Of a DNA stretch of 64,000 nucleotides, positions 43,618 through 52,747 are shown one piece after another (position 1 is the stretch's first letter; each line of letters begins with the position of its first letter). The notes beneath the pieces are model-generated. The model was not told the origin of the DNA. It saw nothing but the letters and a program-made list of their open reading frames with translations, and did not search any database. Location: the NCBI GenBank assembly GCA_002842575.1, contig PHDJ01000002.1, forward strand, positions 62,001 to 126,000. The letters run 5' to 3'. Made by a program: the position numbers and the translations under genes. This DNA comes from Bacteroidetes bacterium HGW-Bacteroidetes-2. Lineage in GTDB: Bacteria > Bacteroidota > Bacteroidia > Flavobacteriales > Flavobacteriaceae.

Positions 43618-44073
43618 ATGCCATTTAAAGATTTGACATCTGAAATTTCTGAAATAGTAGCATCCATAAATTTAACAAAGGAGGAAAAACTTACAAAAGT
43701 TTGTGAAGCCCTTCAATCAAAAGTGTCCTACTATACTTGGGTTGGTTTCTATTTTGCAAACGAAGCAGAGAAAACATTGCACTTAAAAGCCTTTGCCGGA
43801 GAGCCTACAGAGCATACCGTTATTCCATTTGGGAAAGGCATTTGCGGTCAGGTAGCCGTTTCAAACACCAATTTTGTGGTTCCCGATGTAAAAGCTCAGG
43901 ATAATTATATTGCGTGTAGTATTACTGTTAAAGCAGAAATTGTAATTCCATTATTCAAAAATGGAAAAAACATAGGGCAAATTGATATTGATTCCAACAC
44001 CGCAAATCCTTTTACCGAATCCGATGAGCGATTTTTAGAGTGGGTAAATGACGAAGTAGCAAAAATTCTATAA
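43618..44073 (+). CDS. GAF-domain free methionine-(R)-sulfoxide reductase-like protein
   Basis: This 151-residue protein is one GAF domain of the fRMsr type, which reduces free Met-R-sulfoxide with thioredoxin. The family phrases are YYTWVGFYF, LHLKAFAG, PFGKGICGQVA, FVVPDV, NYIACSITVKAEIVIPL and IGQIDIDSN. From memory, E. coli fRMsr uses three cysteines (84, 94, 118). Here the second and third are kept (Cys76 and Cys100) but the first is His66, so the disulfide relay may differ. I start at ATG 43618; the TTG at 43600 overlaps the -7 box. A clear promoter precedes it. Confidence 0.85.
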   Translation: MPFKDLTSEISEIVASINLTKEEKLTKVCEALQSKVSYYTWVGFYFANEAEKTLHLKAFAGEPTEHTVIPFGKGICGQVAVSNTNFVVPDVKAQDNYIACSITVKAEIVIPLFKNGKNIGQIDIDSNTANPFTESDERFLEWVNDEVAKIL

Positions 44074-44150
44074 TAATATCATTAAGAATACCCAGTTGTC
44101 AAGCTACTGGTAAAATGGTCAACCAAATCCTAAACACGTTAGATAAAAAA

Positions 44151-45404
44151 TTACATCCCTGTTCTTATTGCCTCCACCGGATCCAGTTTTGAAGCTGAAA
44201 TTGCAGGAATTATACCTGCAATTAACCCAATGATTGCTGAAACTGCCGTACCTATAAACATATTTTTTGCAGAAAGTACAAATTGAAAATCGCCCATAAG
44301 CATAGAGGCAAATATGGATACTATCCAAACCATTAATAAACCAACCAAACCGCCAATAACCGCAAGAATAACTGCTTCAAAAAGAAATTGAAACAAAATA
44401 AACTTGTTTTTAGCACCTAACGACTTTTGAATTCCTATTAAATTAGTTCTTTCTTTAACGGAAACAAACATGATATTGGCAATACCAAAACCACCAACTA
44501 AAAGCGAAAATCCGCTAATTATTAGTCCCCTAATGTTCATTTGGCTGGTAAGATTATCTATTAAATCGGTAAAACCCTTTAATTGATTGACAAAAAATGT
44601 ATCTATTTGATCAGGTTTTAATCCGCGTGAACTTCGAAGTCGTTGTTTTAAAACAGCAATAAATTCGGCATCATCTACACCTTTTTCTGGCATAATCACT
44701 AATTGCGGAAAGGTAGATCTGTTATTATCTCCAAAAATTCTTCTAGTAACATTCACCGGCAAAAAAATTGAGCTGTCTTTTGAATTTCCAAATAACCCTG
44801 CCCCTTCTTTTTTCAAAACACCAATAACAGAAAATTTTCTGCCATACAAACGAACCGTTTTACCAATAGGATCGATACTACCAAATAAACTAGTTGCTAT
44901 TTGATTACCCAGAATTACTACAGGAGTACCGCTATTAGATTCCGATTCATTAAAAAATCTACCAGATTCTAACTGTAATGCCTCGATATCGTAATATTCA
45001 TGAGTTGTAGCCCCAATTTGAACATTAGCAACGGTTTTATCTTCATAGCGAATACTTTCAGAAGGAACATTCATTACATAAGAAACAGCTTTTGCGTTAT
45101 TCAAAGTCCTGCTTATGTACTGGTATTCTTCATAATTTACATCTGGAAATTGGTCTCTTCGCCAGCGAGGTATTTCTGAAGGCCCAAATGTAAAACGAGC
45201 AACAATAAGCATTCTATTATCTAAACCACTAAGACTTCCTTGTATTTCCCTTTTCAAAGAATCTACAGCTGCCAAGATACCAATAATAGAAAAAATGCCT
45301 ATAGTAACGCCTAACAAAGAAAGAAATGTGCGCAACTTATTGTTTACTAATGCATTGATAGCAAAATTAAAACTTTCTTTAAGTACTCTTAGATAAATAA
45401 GCAT
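44151..45404 (-). CDS. MacB-type ABC transporter permease (FtsX/MacB family)
   Basis: This 417-residue permease has the MacB layout. The first membrane helix is at about residues 21-45 (RTFLSLLGVTIGIFSIIGILA). A large periplasmic domain of about 230 residues follows, and then three C-terminal helices at about 290-410 with the phrases VGGFGIANIMFVSVKERTNLIGIQKSLGA and PAISASKLDPVEAIRTGM. No ATPase partner is encoded in the window. MacB-like pumps export lipoproteins, heme-binding factors or drugs, or serve mechanotransmission; which applies is unknown. I begin at ATG 45404 (MLIYLRVLKES), as the ATG 51 bases further out adds a non-family extension. Confidence 0.88.
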   Translation of the reverse strand: MLIYLRVLKESFNFAINALVNNKLRTFLSLLGVTIGIFSIIGILAAVDSLKREIQGSLSGLDNRMLIVARFTFGPSEIPRWRRDQFPDVNYEEYQYISRTLNNAKAVSYVMNVPSESIRYEDKTVANVQIGATTHEYYDIEALQLESGRFFNESESNSGTPVVILGNQIATSLFGSIDPIGKTVRLYGRKFSVIGVLKKEGAGLFGNSKDSSIFLPVNVTRRIFGDNNRSTFPQLVIMPEKGVDDAEFIAVLKQRLRSSRGLKPDQIDTFFVNQLKGFTDLIDNLTSQMNIRGLIISGFSLLVGGFGIANIMFVSVKERTNLIGIQKSLGAKNKFILFQFLFEAVILAVIGGLVGLLMVWIVSIFASMLMGDFQFVLSAKNMFIGTAVSAIIGLIAGIIPAISASKLDPVEAIRTGM

Positions 45405-45520
45405 AGGAAGCTCTTTACTGGTTTTATTTTTTGTACTTGATAGGACGTTTAGCAATATAAAAAGTTACAAACTTTTGTAAATATACACGCTATTTCTAAA
45501 GATTTTTCTATGTAAATACC

Positions 45521-45528
45521 TACTTTTG
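45521..45528 (+). promoter_or_regulatory. Putative -7 box for purH
   Basis: TACTTTTG matches TAnnTTTG and is 22 bases before the ATG at 45551. The -33 element is unclear. Confidence 0.55.
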
Positions 45529-45550
45529 CACTTTTAATCCACCCAACACA

Positions 45551-47083
45551 ATGAACGAATTAAAAACTGTAAAATCTGCTCTAATTTCTGTATTCAGTAA
45601 GGAAGGTTTAGAGCCTATAGTACTAAAATTAAATGCCTTAGGAGTCACTTTGTATTCAACCGGAGGTACAGAAAAATTTATTTCCGAATTAGGAATTTCT
45701 GTTACTCCTATTGAAGAAGTAACCTCCTACCCTTCTATACTTGGCGGTAGAGTAAAAACCCTACATCCTAAAGTTTTTGGTGGAATTTTAAACAGACAAA
45801 GTCACCAAGGAGATATAGCCGAAATGCAACAATATAAAATTCCACAAATTGACGCCGTCATTGTCGATTTATATCCTTTTGAAAAAACCGTAGCATCGGG
45901 TGCTAAGGAAGAAGATGTTATTGAAAAAATTGATATAGGTGGCATTTCACTCATTCGTGCAGCTGCCAAGAATTTTGCAGATACTATTTGTATATCTTCC
46001 GTGGAAGATTACAAAGAGTTTTTAAATTTATTAAATGAAAAAAATGGAAAAACCTCACTAACAGATAGAAAACGATTTGCAGGAAAAGCATTCAACATAT
46101 CATCGCATTATGATACTGCTATTTTTAATTATTTTAATGCCGAGGCAAAAATTCCTTCCTATAAAGCAAGTATTTTAAAAGGAAAAGAACTTCGATATGG
46201 TGAAAACCCTCATCAAAGAGGGTATTTCTTTGGCGATTTTGATGCTATTTTTGATATCGTTCACGGAAAAGAATTATCCTATAACAACCTTCTGGATGTT
46301 GATGCCGCTGTAAATTTAATCGCCGAATTTAAAAACGAAGCCCCCACTTTTGCTATCCTTAAACACAATAATGCCTGCGGAATTGCCCAACGAAAAACTC
46401 TTTTAGAGGCTTACAATGCAGCATTAGCAGGCGATCCGGTTTCTGCCTTTGGCGGAATACTAATCAGTAATACAGAAATAGATGGAGCAACCGCTAAAGA
46501 AGTTAATAAACTTTTTTGTGAAGTTGTCATTGCACCTTCTTATACAACAGATGCAGAAATAATATTAAAAGAAAAGAAAAACAGAATACTATTAATACAA
46601 AAAGAAGCAAACTTGCCTACAACACAAGTAAGAACAAGTTTAAATGGTGTTCTCCTTCAAGATAAAAACCAAAAAACAGATACCGCTTCTGGTTTAACGC
46701 AAGTAACTAACAATAAACCAAGCAATATCGAGTTAGATGATTTATTATTTGCGTCAAAAATTTGTAAAAACACCAAATCAAACACCATAGTTTTAGTAAA
46801 AAACAAACAACTTTGTGCATCCGGTACTGGGCAAACCTCTAGAGTGGACGCCTTACGCCAAGCAATTGATAAATCGACTTCTTTTCATTTTGACTTAAAA
46901 GGAGCTGTAATGGCAAGTGATGCATTTTTCCCATTTCCGGACTGTGTAGAAATTGCAGGAAATGCAGGAATAACTGCCGTAATTCAACCAGGTGGATCCA
47001 TTAAAGACCAATTGAGTATTGATTATTGTAATGCAAATAATATTGCTATGGTATTTTCTGGCACACGACATTTTAAACATTAA
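45551..47083 (+). CDS. purH: Bifunctional AICAR transformylase/IMP cyclohydrolase PurH
   Basis: PurH makes the last two steps to IMP. AICAR is formylated with 10-formyl-THF and then closed to IMP. The 510-residue protein has an N-terminal MGS-like cyclohydrolase domain (LISVFSKEGLEPIV, STGGTEKFI, LGGRVKTLHPKVFGGIL) and a C-terminal transformylase domain (LRYGENPHQRGYFF, LKHNNACGIAQ, GDPVSAFGGILI, DAFFPFPDCVEIAG). It ends RHFKH, as usual. It is transcribed alone or leads into mreB after a 59-base gap with its own -7 box. Confidence 0.96.
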   Translation: MNELKTVKSALISVFSKEGLEPIVLKLNALGVTLYSTGGTEKFISELGISVTPIEEVTSYPSILGGRVKTLHPKVFGGILNRQSHQGDIAEMQQYKIPQIDAVIVDLYPFEKTVASGAKEEDVIEKIDIGGISLIRAAAKNFADTICISSVEDYKEFLNLLNEKNGKTSLTDRKRFAGKAFNISSHYDTAIFNYFNAEAKIPSYKASILKGKELRYGENPHQRGYFFGDFDAIFDIVHGKELSYNNLLDVDAAVNLIAEFKNEAPTFAILKHNNACGIAQRKTLLEAYNAALAGDPVSAFGGILISNTEIDGATAKEVNKLFCEVVIAPSYTTDAEIILKEKKNRILLIQKEANLPTTQVRTSLNGVLLQDKNQKTDTASGLTQVTNNKPSNIELDDLLFASKICKNTKSNTIVLVKNKQLCASGTGQTSRVDALRQAIDKSTSFHFDLKGAVMASDAFFPFPDCVEIAGNAGITAVIQPGGSIKDQLSIDYCNANNIAMVFSGTRHFKH

Positions 47084-47089
47084 TTTTGT

Positions 47090-47097
47090 TACATTTG
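47090..47097 (+). promoter_or_regulatory. Putative -7 box for the mre operon
   Basis: TACATTTG matches TAnnTTTG and lies 45 bases before the mreB ATG at 47143. No clear TTG lies at the correct spacing upstream. Confidence 0.45.
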
Positions 47098-47142
47098 TTT
47101 GTTAACTAAGACACTAACATTAATTTGAACAACTAACATAAA

Positions 47143-48171
47143 ATGGGATTTTTTGACTTCTTAACCGAGGAAATAGCCATAGACCTTGGAACCGCTAATA
47201 CATTAATTATTCATAACGATAAGGTTGTGGTGGACAGTCCTTCCATTGTTGCCCGCGACAGAATGTCTGGAAAGATTATTGCTGTAGGAAAAGAAGCTGC
47301 TATGATGCAAGGAAAAACGCACGAAAACATTAAAACGATTCGCCCATTAAAAGACGGTGTTATAGCCGACTTTGATGCCAGTGAAAAAATGATAAATATG
47401 TTTATCAAAGACATTCCTGCATTAAAGAAAAAATGGTTTACACCATCATTACGCATGGTTGTTTGTATCCCAAGTGGCATTACTGAAGTTGAAATGCGTG
47501 CAGTAAAAGAAAGTTGTGAACGTGTAAATGGAAAAGAAGTTTACTTAATTCACGAACCAATGGCTGCTGCCATAGGTATAGGAATAGATATTATGCAGCC
47601 AAAAGGAAATATGGTTATAGACATAGGAGGCGGCACCACAGAAATTGCAGTTATAGCACTAGGCGGAATTGTTTGTGATAAATCAGTTAAAATTGCTGGT
47701 GACGTTTTTACAAATGATATTGTTTATTTTATGCGAACACAACACAACCTATATGTAGGCGAACGCACAGCAGAAAAAATTAAAATACAAATAGGTGCCG
47801 CAACCGAAGATTTAGAAACCCCTCCAGAAGAAATGTCAGTTCAAGGTCGTGATTTACTTACTGGAAAACCAAAACAAGTACAAATTTCTTATCGCGAAAT
47901 AGCAAAAGCACTGGATAAATCCATTCTTCGTATTGAAGATGCGGTTATGGAAACCCTATCGCAAACACCACCTGAACTTGCAGCAGATATTTACAATACC
48001 GGCATTTTTCTTGCTGGTGGTGGATCGATGTTACGCGGTTTAGACAAGCGTTTGTCTCAGAAAACAGATCTTCCCGTGTATATTGCAGAAGATCCACTTA
48101 GGGCCGTAGTAAGAGGCACCGGAATTTGTTTAAAAAACTTAAATAGATATAGAAGTATTTTGATAAAATAA
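47143..48171 (+). CDS. mreB: Rod shape-determining protein MreB
   Basis: MreB is the bacterial actin that guides elongation-type peptidoglycan synthesis. The 342-residue protein has the actin-like phosphate loops (DLGTANTLI and DIGGGTTEIAVIALGG), EPMAAAIGIGIDIMQPKGNMVIDIGG, and the adenosine loop AGGGSMLRGLDKRL. It starts the operon mreB-mreC-mreD-mrdA-rodA. Length and motifs are normal. Confidence 0.97.
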   Translation: MGFFDFLTEEIAIDLGTANTLIIHNDKVVVDSPSIVARDRMSGKIIAVGKEAAMMQGKTHENIKTIRPLKDGVIADFDASEKMINMFIKDIPALKKKWFTPSLRMVVCIPSGITEVEMRAVKESCERVNGKEVYLIHEPMAAAIGIGIDIMQPKGNMVIDIGGGTTEIAVIALGGIVCDKSVKIAGDVFTNDIVYFMRTQHNLYVGERTAEKIKIQIGAATEDLETPPEEMSVQGRDLLTGKPKQVQISYREIAKALDKSILRIEDAVMETLSQTPPELAADIYNTGIFLAGGGSMLRGLDKRLSQKTDLPVYIAEDPLRAVVRGTGICLKNLNRYRSILIK

Positions 48172-48223
48172 TACCCCTTGCTTTTCTCTGCCAACTGGCT
48201 GAAAATTTAGGAATAGCTATTTT

Positions 48224-48242
48224 AAGGATACCATATCCTTTT
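48224..48242 (+). terminator. Weak hairpin between mreB and mreC
   Basis: A 7-bp palindromic stem AAGGATA / TATCCTT with a 3-base loop is followed by only a few T. The 116-base gap is the largest within the mre operon, so this could partly stop transcription and lower mreC relative to mreB. It is not a strong terminator. Confidence 0.35.
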
Positions 48243-48287
48243 ACCTTGTAGAATTAATTATTTACAACCATATAGGATTTTCAAAAC

Positions 48288-49121
48288 ATGCTACAGATTA
48301 TTAATTTTTTTATTCGGAATAAAAATTTTCTGTTGTTTCTTTTTTTACTAGCTATTTCTTTAAGCCTAACCATTCAATCACACTCCTATCACCAAAGTAA
48401 ATTTGTACATTCTGCAAATTTTGTCTCAGGAAATCTGCTTTCTTTAAAACATGAAATTACGGGTTATTTTGGATTGCGAAAAGAAAATAAGCTTTTAGCA
48501 GAAGAAAATAATAGATTAAGAAATCAGTTAGAACTCTTCACAGAAGCATCATCGCTGTCTGTTAGGATTTCTGATTCATTAACAGAAGATATACCCTACT
48601 ACTATAGGACTGCAGAAGTAATCAATAATAATTACTCAAAAACAAACAACTATTTAACCTTAAAATCTGGCAGAAAACAGGGTATTCAAAGCGAAATGGG
48701 AGTTATAAGTTCGCAAGGAATTATTGGAATTGTAGATCAAGTTTCCGAAAATTTTTCAACCGTATTGTCTATACTAAATTCTAAATCCAGCATTAGCGTA
48801 AAACTGAAAAAATCTGGACATTTTGGCTCCTTAGTTTGGGATGGAAAACTACCAAATACTTTACAACTCATAGATATTGCTAGACTAGCTTCTATTTCAA
48901 TAGGCGATACCATAACAACAGATGGGCGATCAACCATATTTCCAAAAGGATTGCCTGTTGGAGTAATATCAAATTTTAAACTTGATCAAGGCGAAAATTT
49001 TTATATTATTGATGTAACTTTATTTAATGACATGACCAAAACTGAATATGTATATATTATTGAAAACAAAAAAGCAGAGGAAATAAAAGAATTAGAAACA
49101 ACCACTAAAAATGAGTACTAA
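48288..49121 (+). CDS. mreC: Rod shape-determining protein MreC
   Basis: MreC is the bitopic scaffold of the elongasome and activates the PBP2-RodA pair. The 277-residue protein has one membrane helix at residues 14-32 and a coiled-coil from about 62 to 85 (LRKENKLLAEENNRLRNQLEL). The beta-rich periplasmic part carries LKSGRKQGIQSEMGVISSQGIIGIV and ITTDGRSTIFPKGLPVGVI. Its end overlaps mreD by 11 bases, indicating coupling. Length fits Bacteroidota homologues. Confidence 0.95.
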   Translation: MLQIINFFIRNKNFLLFLFLLAISLSLTIQSHSYHQSKFVHSANFVSGNLLSLKHEITGYFGLRKENKLLAEENNRLRNQLELFTEASSLSVRISDSLTEDIPYYYRTAEVINNNYSKTNNYLTLKSGRKQGIQSEMGVISSQGIIGIVDQVSENFSTVLSILNSKSSISVKLKKSGHFGSLVWDGKLPNTLQLIDIARLASISIGDTITTDGRSTIFPKGLPVGVISNFKLDQGENFYIIDVTLFNDMTKTEYVYIIENKKAEEIKELETTTKNEY

Positions 49122-49617
49122 TATATTAATACATAGTACCCGTTTTTTAGTTTTGCTGTTAGCACAAATTTTTCTTTTTAATAATATCGATTTTTTAGGA
49201 TTTGTAAATCCTTATGTTTACATTTTATTTATTTTGTTGTATCCTGTAAACTCAAACCAGCTATTATTTTTATTACTAAGTTTCTTTCTAGGCATTAGTA
49301 TTGATTTTTTTAGCGATTCGGGAGGCATACACGCTGCTGCTTGCTTAGTTACCGCTTTTATTAGGCCAGTAATCCTAAAATTTTCATTCGGTGTTAGCTA
49401 TGATTATAATAATGTAAAAGTTAGCAATACTCCATTTGGAAGTAGATTAACCTATATTTCTTTTTTAGTTGTAATCCACCATTTGGTGCTTTTCAATTTA
49501 GAAGTTTTTAATTTCAACCATACAATTTTAATCTTAAAATCGACGTTATTCTCAAGTATATTCACCATATTACTTTGTATGGTGTTTATGATTTTATTTA
49601 GTAAAAGATCCACATGA
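49111..49617 (+). CDS. mreD: Rod shape-determining protein MreD
   Basis: This 168-residue membrane protein has five or six hydrophobic segments, the usual MreD plan. The phrases GFVNPYVYILFILLYPVNS and LGISIDFFSDSGGIHAAACLVTAFIRP are typical. It overlaps mreC (11 bases) and mrdA (4 bases). MreD is required for rod shape together with MreC, but its biochemical role is unclear. Confidence 0.93.
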   Translation: MSTNILIHSTRFLVLLLAQIFLFNNIDFLGFVNPYVYILFILLYPVNSNQLLFLLLSFFLGISIDFFSDSGGIHAAACLVTAFIRPVILKFSFGVSYDYNNVKVSNTPFGSRLTYISFLVVIHHLVLFNLEVFNFNHTILILKSTLFSSIFTILLCMVFMILFSKRST

Positions 49618-51482
49618 GAAAATGGTTACTTTATTCATTAGTTATTTTATCTGGGATTATATTTACGGCAAGACTACTTTATCTTCAGGTTTTTGATTCT
49701 TCTTTCCAACAAATGTCTGAGGTAAATGCAGTTTCTATTGTATATGATTACCCCCAACGAGGATATGTATATGACCGAAACGGAAAACTACTTGTTGCTA
49801 ATCAGCCTTCTTATGATGTAATGGTAATACCAAGAAACGTTAAAACATTAGATACACTTGAATTTTGTAAAATGCTCCGCATGGAAAAGGAAGACTTAGA
49901 ACGCATTTTAGCAAAATCAAGAATCTATTCACCAAGGTTACCTTCCGTAGTTTTACCACAACTCACAAAAGATGAATATGCTTACTTACAAGAAAGAATG
50001 TACAAATATCCAGGATTTTATATTCAAAAAAGAACTTTAAGAGATTATCATATAAACCATTCTGGAAATATCCTAGGCTATATTGCTGAAGTAAACCAAA
50101 AAACAATAGAAGAAAAACCATACTATCAAATGGGTGATTTGATCGGAATTACTGGAGTTGAAGCGCAATACGAAGAAGTTTTACGCGGCGTAAAAGGGGT
50201 TAAATATATTCAAAAGGATCGTTTTAATAGAGATATTGGTGCCTACAAAGAAGGCATTTTTGACACCTTACCAATGCCAGGAAAAGACATTACACTTTCC
50301 ATAGACGAAACCCTTCAAGCGTATGGCGAATTACTAATGAAAAACAAACGTGGAGGTATTGTAGCCATTGAGCCTGAAACTGGTGAAATTCTAGCCTTGG
50401 TTTCAGCTCCAGGATACGACCCCGCTTTACTAGTAGGAAGACAGCGCTCAAAAAACTATACCACTTTATACCACGACAGCATTGCAAAACCACTTTATGA
50501 CAGAGGTCTTCTTGCAGAATATGCCCCGGGATCCACCTTTAAAATCATGAATGCACTGATAGCATTAGAAGAAAATGTTATTGATGAAAACAACACTTTT
50601 AGTTGCAGTCATGGATACAGTTATGGACGAGGAAGAAAAATGGGATGCCACTCCCACCCAAGTCCGGTAAACTTAAATAAGGGAATTTATGAATCTTGTA
50701 ATGCTTATTTCGCAAACATATACCGTAGGATTATCGAAAAATATCCTACACCACAAGATGGAATTGACAGATGGTCACACCACTTGAAAAGCTTTGGTTT
50801 AGGAGGTTTTCTAGGAAACGATTTACCCATAGGCAGACCGGGAAAAATACCAACATCTACATATTATAATAAAATTTACAACTTTCCCACCTACAAATGG
50901 TTTAGCACCGCTACCATTTCAAATGCCATTGGTCAAGGGGAAGTTATAACCACACCCATTCAACTTGCAAATATGACTGCGGCTATAGCTAACAGAGGCT
51001 ACTACATTACGCCTCATGTTATCAAAGAAATTGACGGAAAACCAATTGATGACCCAACCTATACAGAAAAAAATTATACCACCGTACATCCTCAATATTT
51101 TGAACCAGTTATTGAGGGAATGTTTGATGTGTACAATAAAGGAACTGCCTCAAGATTACAAGTAGAGGGCATCGAAATTTGCGGAAAAACAGGTACTGCT
51201 GAAAATTTTACTAAAATTGACGGCAAAAAAACGCAACTTACAGATCACTCCATTTTTATAGCCTTTGCACCAAAAGATAATCCAAAAATAGCCGTCGCCA
51301 TATTTGTGGAAAATGGGTATTGGGGAGGTAGATATGCCGGAAGAATGGCAGGTTTAATGATAGAAAAATATTTAAAAGGAACCATAACTAGACAAGATAT
51401 GGAAGAATGGGTGTTAAGCAGAAGTTTAGAAGATGAATATGCAAAACCACTTAGTGGAAAACCTTTTAGCATTAACCAATAA
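49614..51482 (+). CDS. mrdA: Penicillin-binding protein 2 (MrdA), elongation transpeptidase
   Basis: PBP2 cross-links new peptidoglycan during elongation and pairs with RodA. The 622-residue class B PBP has an N-terminal membrane helix (residues 4-23), a dimerisation/pedestal domain (PQRGYVYDRNGKLLVANQPSYDV) and the transpeptidase domain. Its catalytic motifs are STFK (in YAPGSTFKIMN), SCN (YESCNAYF) and KTGT (CGKTGTAENF). Its stop overlaps the rodA start by one base. Confidence 0.96.
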   Translation: MRKWLLYSLVILSGIIFTARLLYLQVFDSSFQQMSEVNAVSIVYDYPQRGYVYDRNGKLLVANQPSYDVMVIPRNVKTLDTLEFCKMLRMEKEDLERILAKSRIYSPRLPSVVLPQLTKDEYAYLQERMYKYPGFYIQKRTLRDYHINHSGNILGYIAEVNQKTIEEKPYYQMGDLIGITGVEAQYEEVLRGVKGVKYIQKDRFNRDIGAYKEGIFDTLPMPGKDITLSIDETLQAYGELLMKNKRGGIVAIEPETGEILALVSAPGYDPALLVGRQRSKNYTTLYHDSIAKPLYDRGLLAEYAPGSTFKIMNALIALEENVIDENNTFSCSHGYSYGRGRKMGCHSHPSPVNLNKGIYESCNAYFANIYRRIIEKYPTPQDGIDRWSHHLKSFGLGGFLGNDLPIGRPGKIPTSTYYNKIYNFPTYKWFSTATISNAIGQGEVITTPIQLANMTAAIANRGYYITPHVIKEIDGKPIDDPTYTEKNYTTVHPQYFEPVIEGMFDVYNKGTASRLQVEGIEICGKTGTAENFTKIDGKKTQLTDHSIFIAFAPKDNPKIAVAIFVENGYWGGRYAGRMAGLMIEKYLKGTITRQDMEEWVLSRSLEDEYAKPLSGKPFSINQ

Positions 51483-52738
51483 TGAGCGTATCCAATAGCA
51501 TTGGTAAATTTGATTGGGTAACTATTTTTATCTATTTTGCACTAATTGCCTTTGGTTGGGCAAATATCTATTCAGCTACCCTAACCGATTCATCCTCTAC
51601 TTTTTTTGATTTTAGTCAAATACAAACCAAACAATTGGTTTGGATAGCACTCAGTTTTATTTTAATCGTTTTTATACTAGCAATAGATTCCAAATTCTAT
51701 GAACGATTTTCAAGTTTACTTTTTTTGATTGCAGTTGTTTCCTTGTTAGGGTTATTTATATTTGGAAGTACCATAGCGGGACAAACTGCATGGTATGCTT
51801 TTGGAAGTTTTAGAATTCAACCCTCTGAATTTGTAAAAGCAGCAACAGCATTGGCTATGGCAAAATACTTGAGCGATATACAAACCAATATCCACACTTT
51901 TAAAGACCAATTAAAGGCATTTGCTATTATTGCTATTCCCATTGTATTGGTTTTATTGCAACCAGATCCTGGTAGTGCATTGATTTATTTTGCTTTTCTT
52001 TTTCCACTCTTTAGAGAGGGAATGCATTTTGTTTATCTTCTTCTAGGTTTTTTTGCAGCCGTTCTATTCACCACCACATTAGCTTTTGGCCATGAATGGG
52101 TAATTTTTGGCGTTATTGCTATTTCATTACTAGTATATTATAAACACCGAAAAAAACGCCCTAATCTTTTTAAATATATTTTTATAGCTGCTTCTTGTAT
52201 TATTTTTTCCCTCTCTGTTGAATATGTTTTTGAAAATGTTTTTAAACAACATCACAGAGACCGATTTAATATTATATTAGGAAAAGAAGTTGATTTAAAG
52301 GGTGTTGGGTACAACACCAATCAAAGTGAAATTGCAATTGGAAGTGGTGGATGGACTGGAAAAGGATGGACGGAAGGCACACAAACCAAAGGTAACTTTG
52401 TGCCAGAACAACACACAGATTATATCTTTAGCACTGTAGGTGAGGAGTGGGGTTTTCTTGGCAGTTTTTTAGTGGTTGCCTTGTTTGTGTTTCTTATTTT
52501 AAGACTGTTATATCTGGCTGAAAATCAAAATTCTACTTTCAGCAGAGTTTATGGTTATAGTGTGGCATCCATTTTATTTGTTCACTTTTTTGTGAATATA
52601 AGTATGGTAATTGGCTTATTTCCTACCGTAGGAATTCCTTTACCTTTTTTGAGTTATGGTGGTTCGGGACTTTGGGCGTTTACGATATTGCTTTTTATTT
52701 TTATAAAGTTAGATAGTCAAAAGCACGTGAATAGATGA
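51482..52738 (+). CDS. rodA: Peptidoglycan glycosyltransferase RodA (SEDS family)
   Basis: RodA polymerises lipid II into glycan strands. The 418-residue SEDS protein has about ten membrane helices. Conserved phrases are GSFRIQPSEFVKAATALAMAKYL (extracellular loop), LVLLQPDPGSALIYFA with the essential aspartate, and VGEEWGFLGSFLVVALF plus GLFPTVGIPLPFLSYGGSGL. The TAATG stop/start overlap with mrdA shows coupled translation. It is the end of the mre operon and converges on an ABC permease gene. Confidence 0.96.
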   Translation: MSVSNSIGKFDWVTIFIYFALIAFGWANIYSATLTDSSSTFFDFSQIQTKQLVWIALSFILIVFILAIDSKFYERFSSLLFLIAVVSLLGLFIFGSTIAGQTAWYAFGSFRIQPSEFVKAATALAMAKYLSDIQTNIHTFKDQLKAFAIIAIPIVLVLLQPDPGSALIYFAFLFPLFREGMHFVYLLLGFFAAVLFTTTLAFGHEWVIFGVIAISLLVYYKHRKKRPNLFKYIFIAASCIIFSLSVEYVFENVFKQHHRDRFNIILGKEVDLKGVGYNTNQSEIAIGSGGWTGKGWTEGTQTKGNFVPEQHTDYIFSTVGEEWGFLGSFLVVALFVFLILRLLYLAENQNSTFSRVYGYSVASILFVHFFVNISMVIGLFPTVGIPLPFLSYGGSGLWAFTILLFIFIKLDSQKHVNR

Positions 52739-52747
52739 TGTTTAAAA

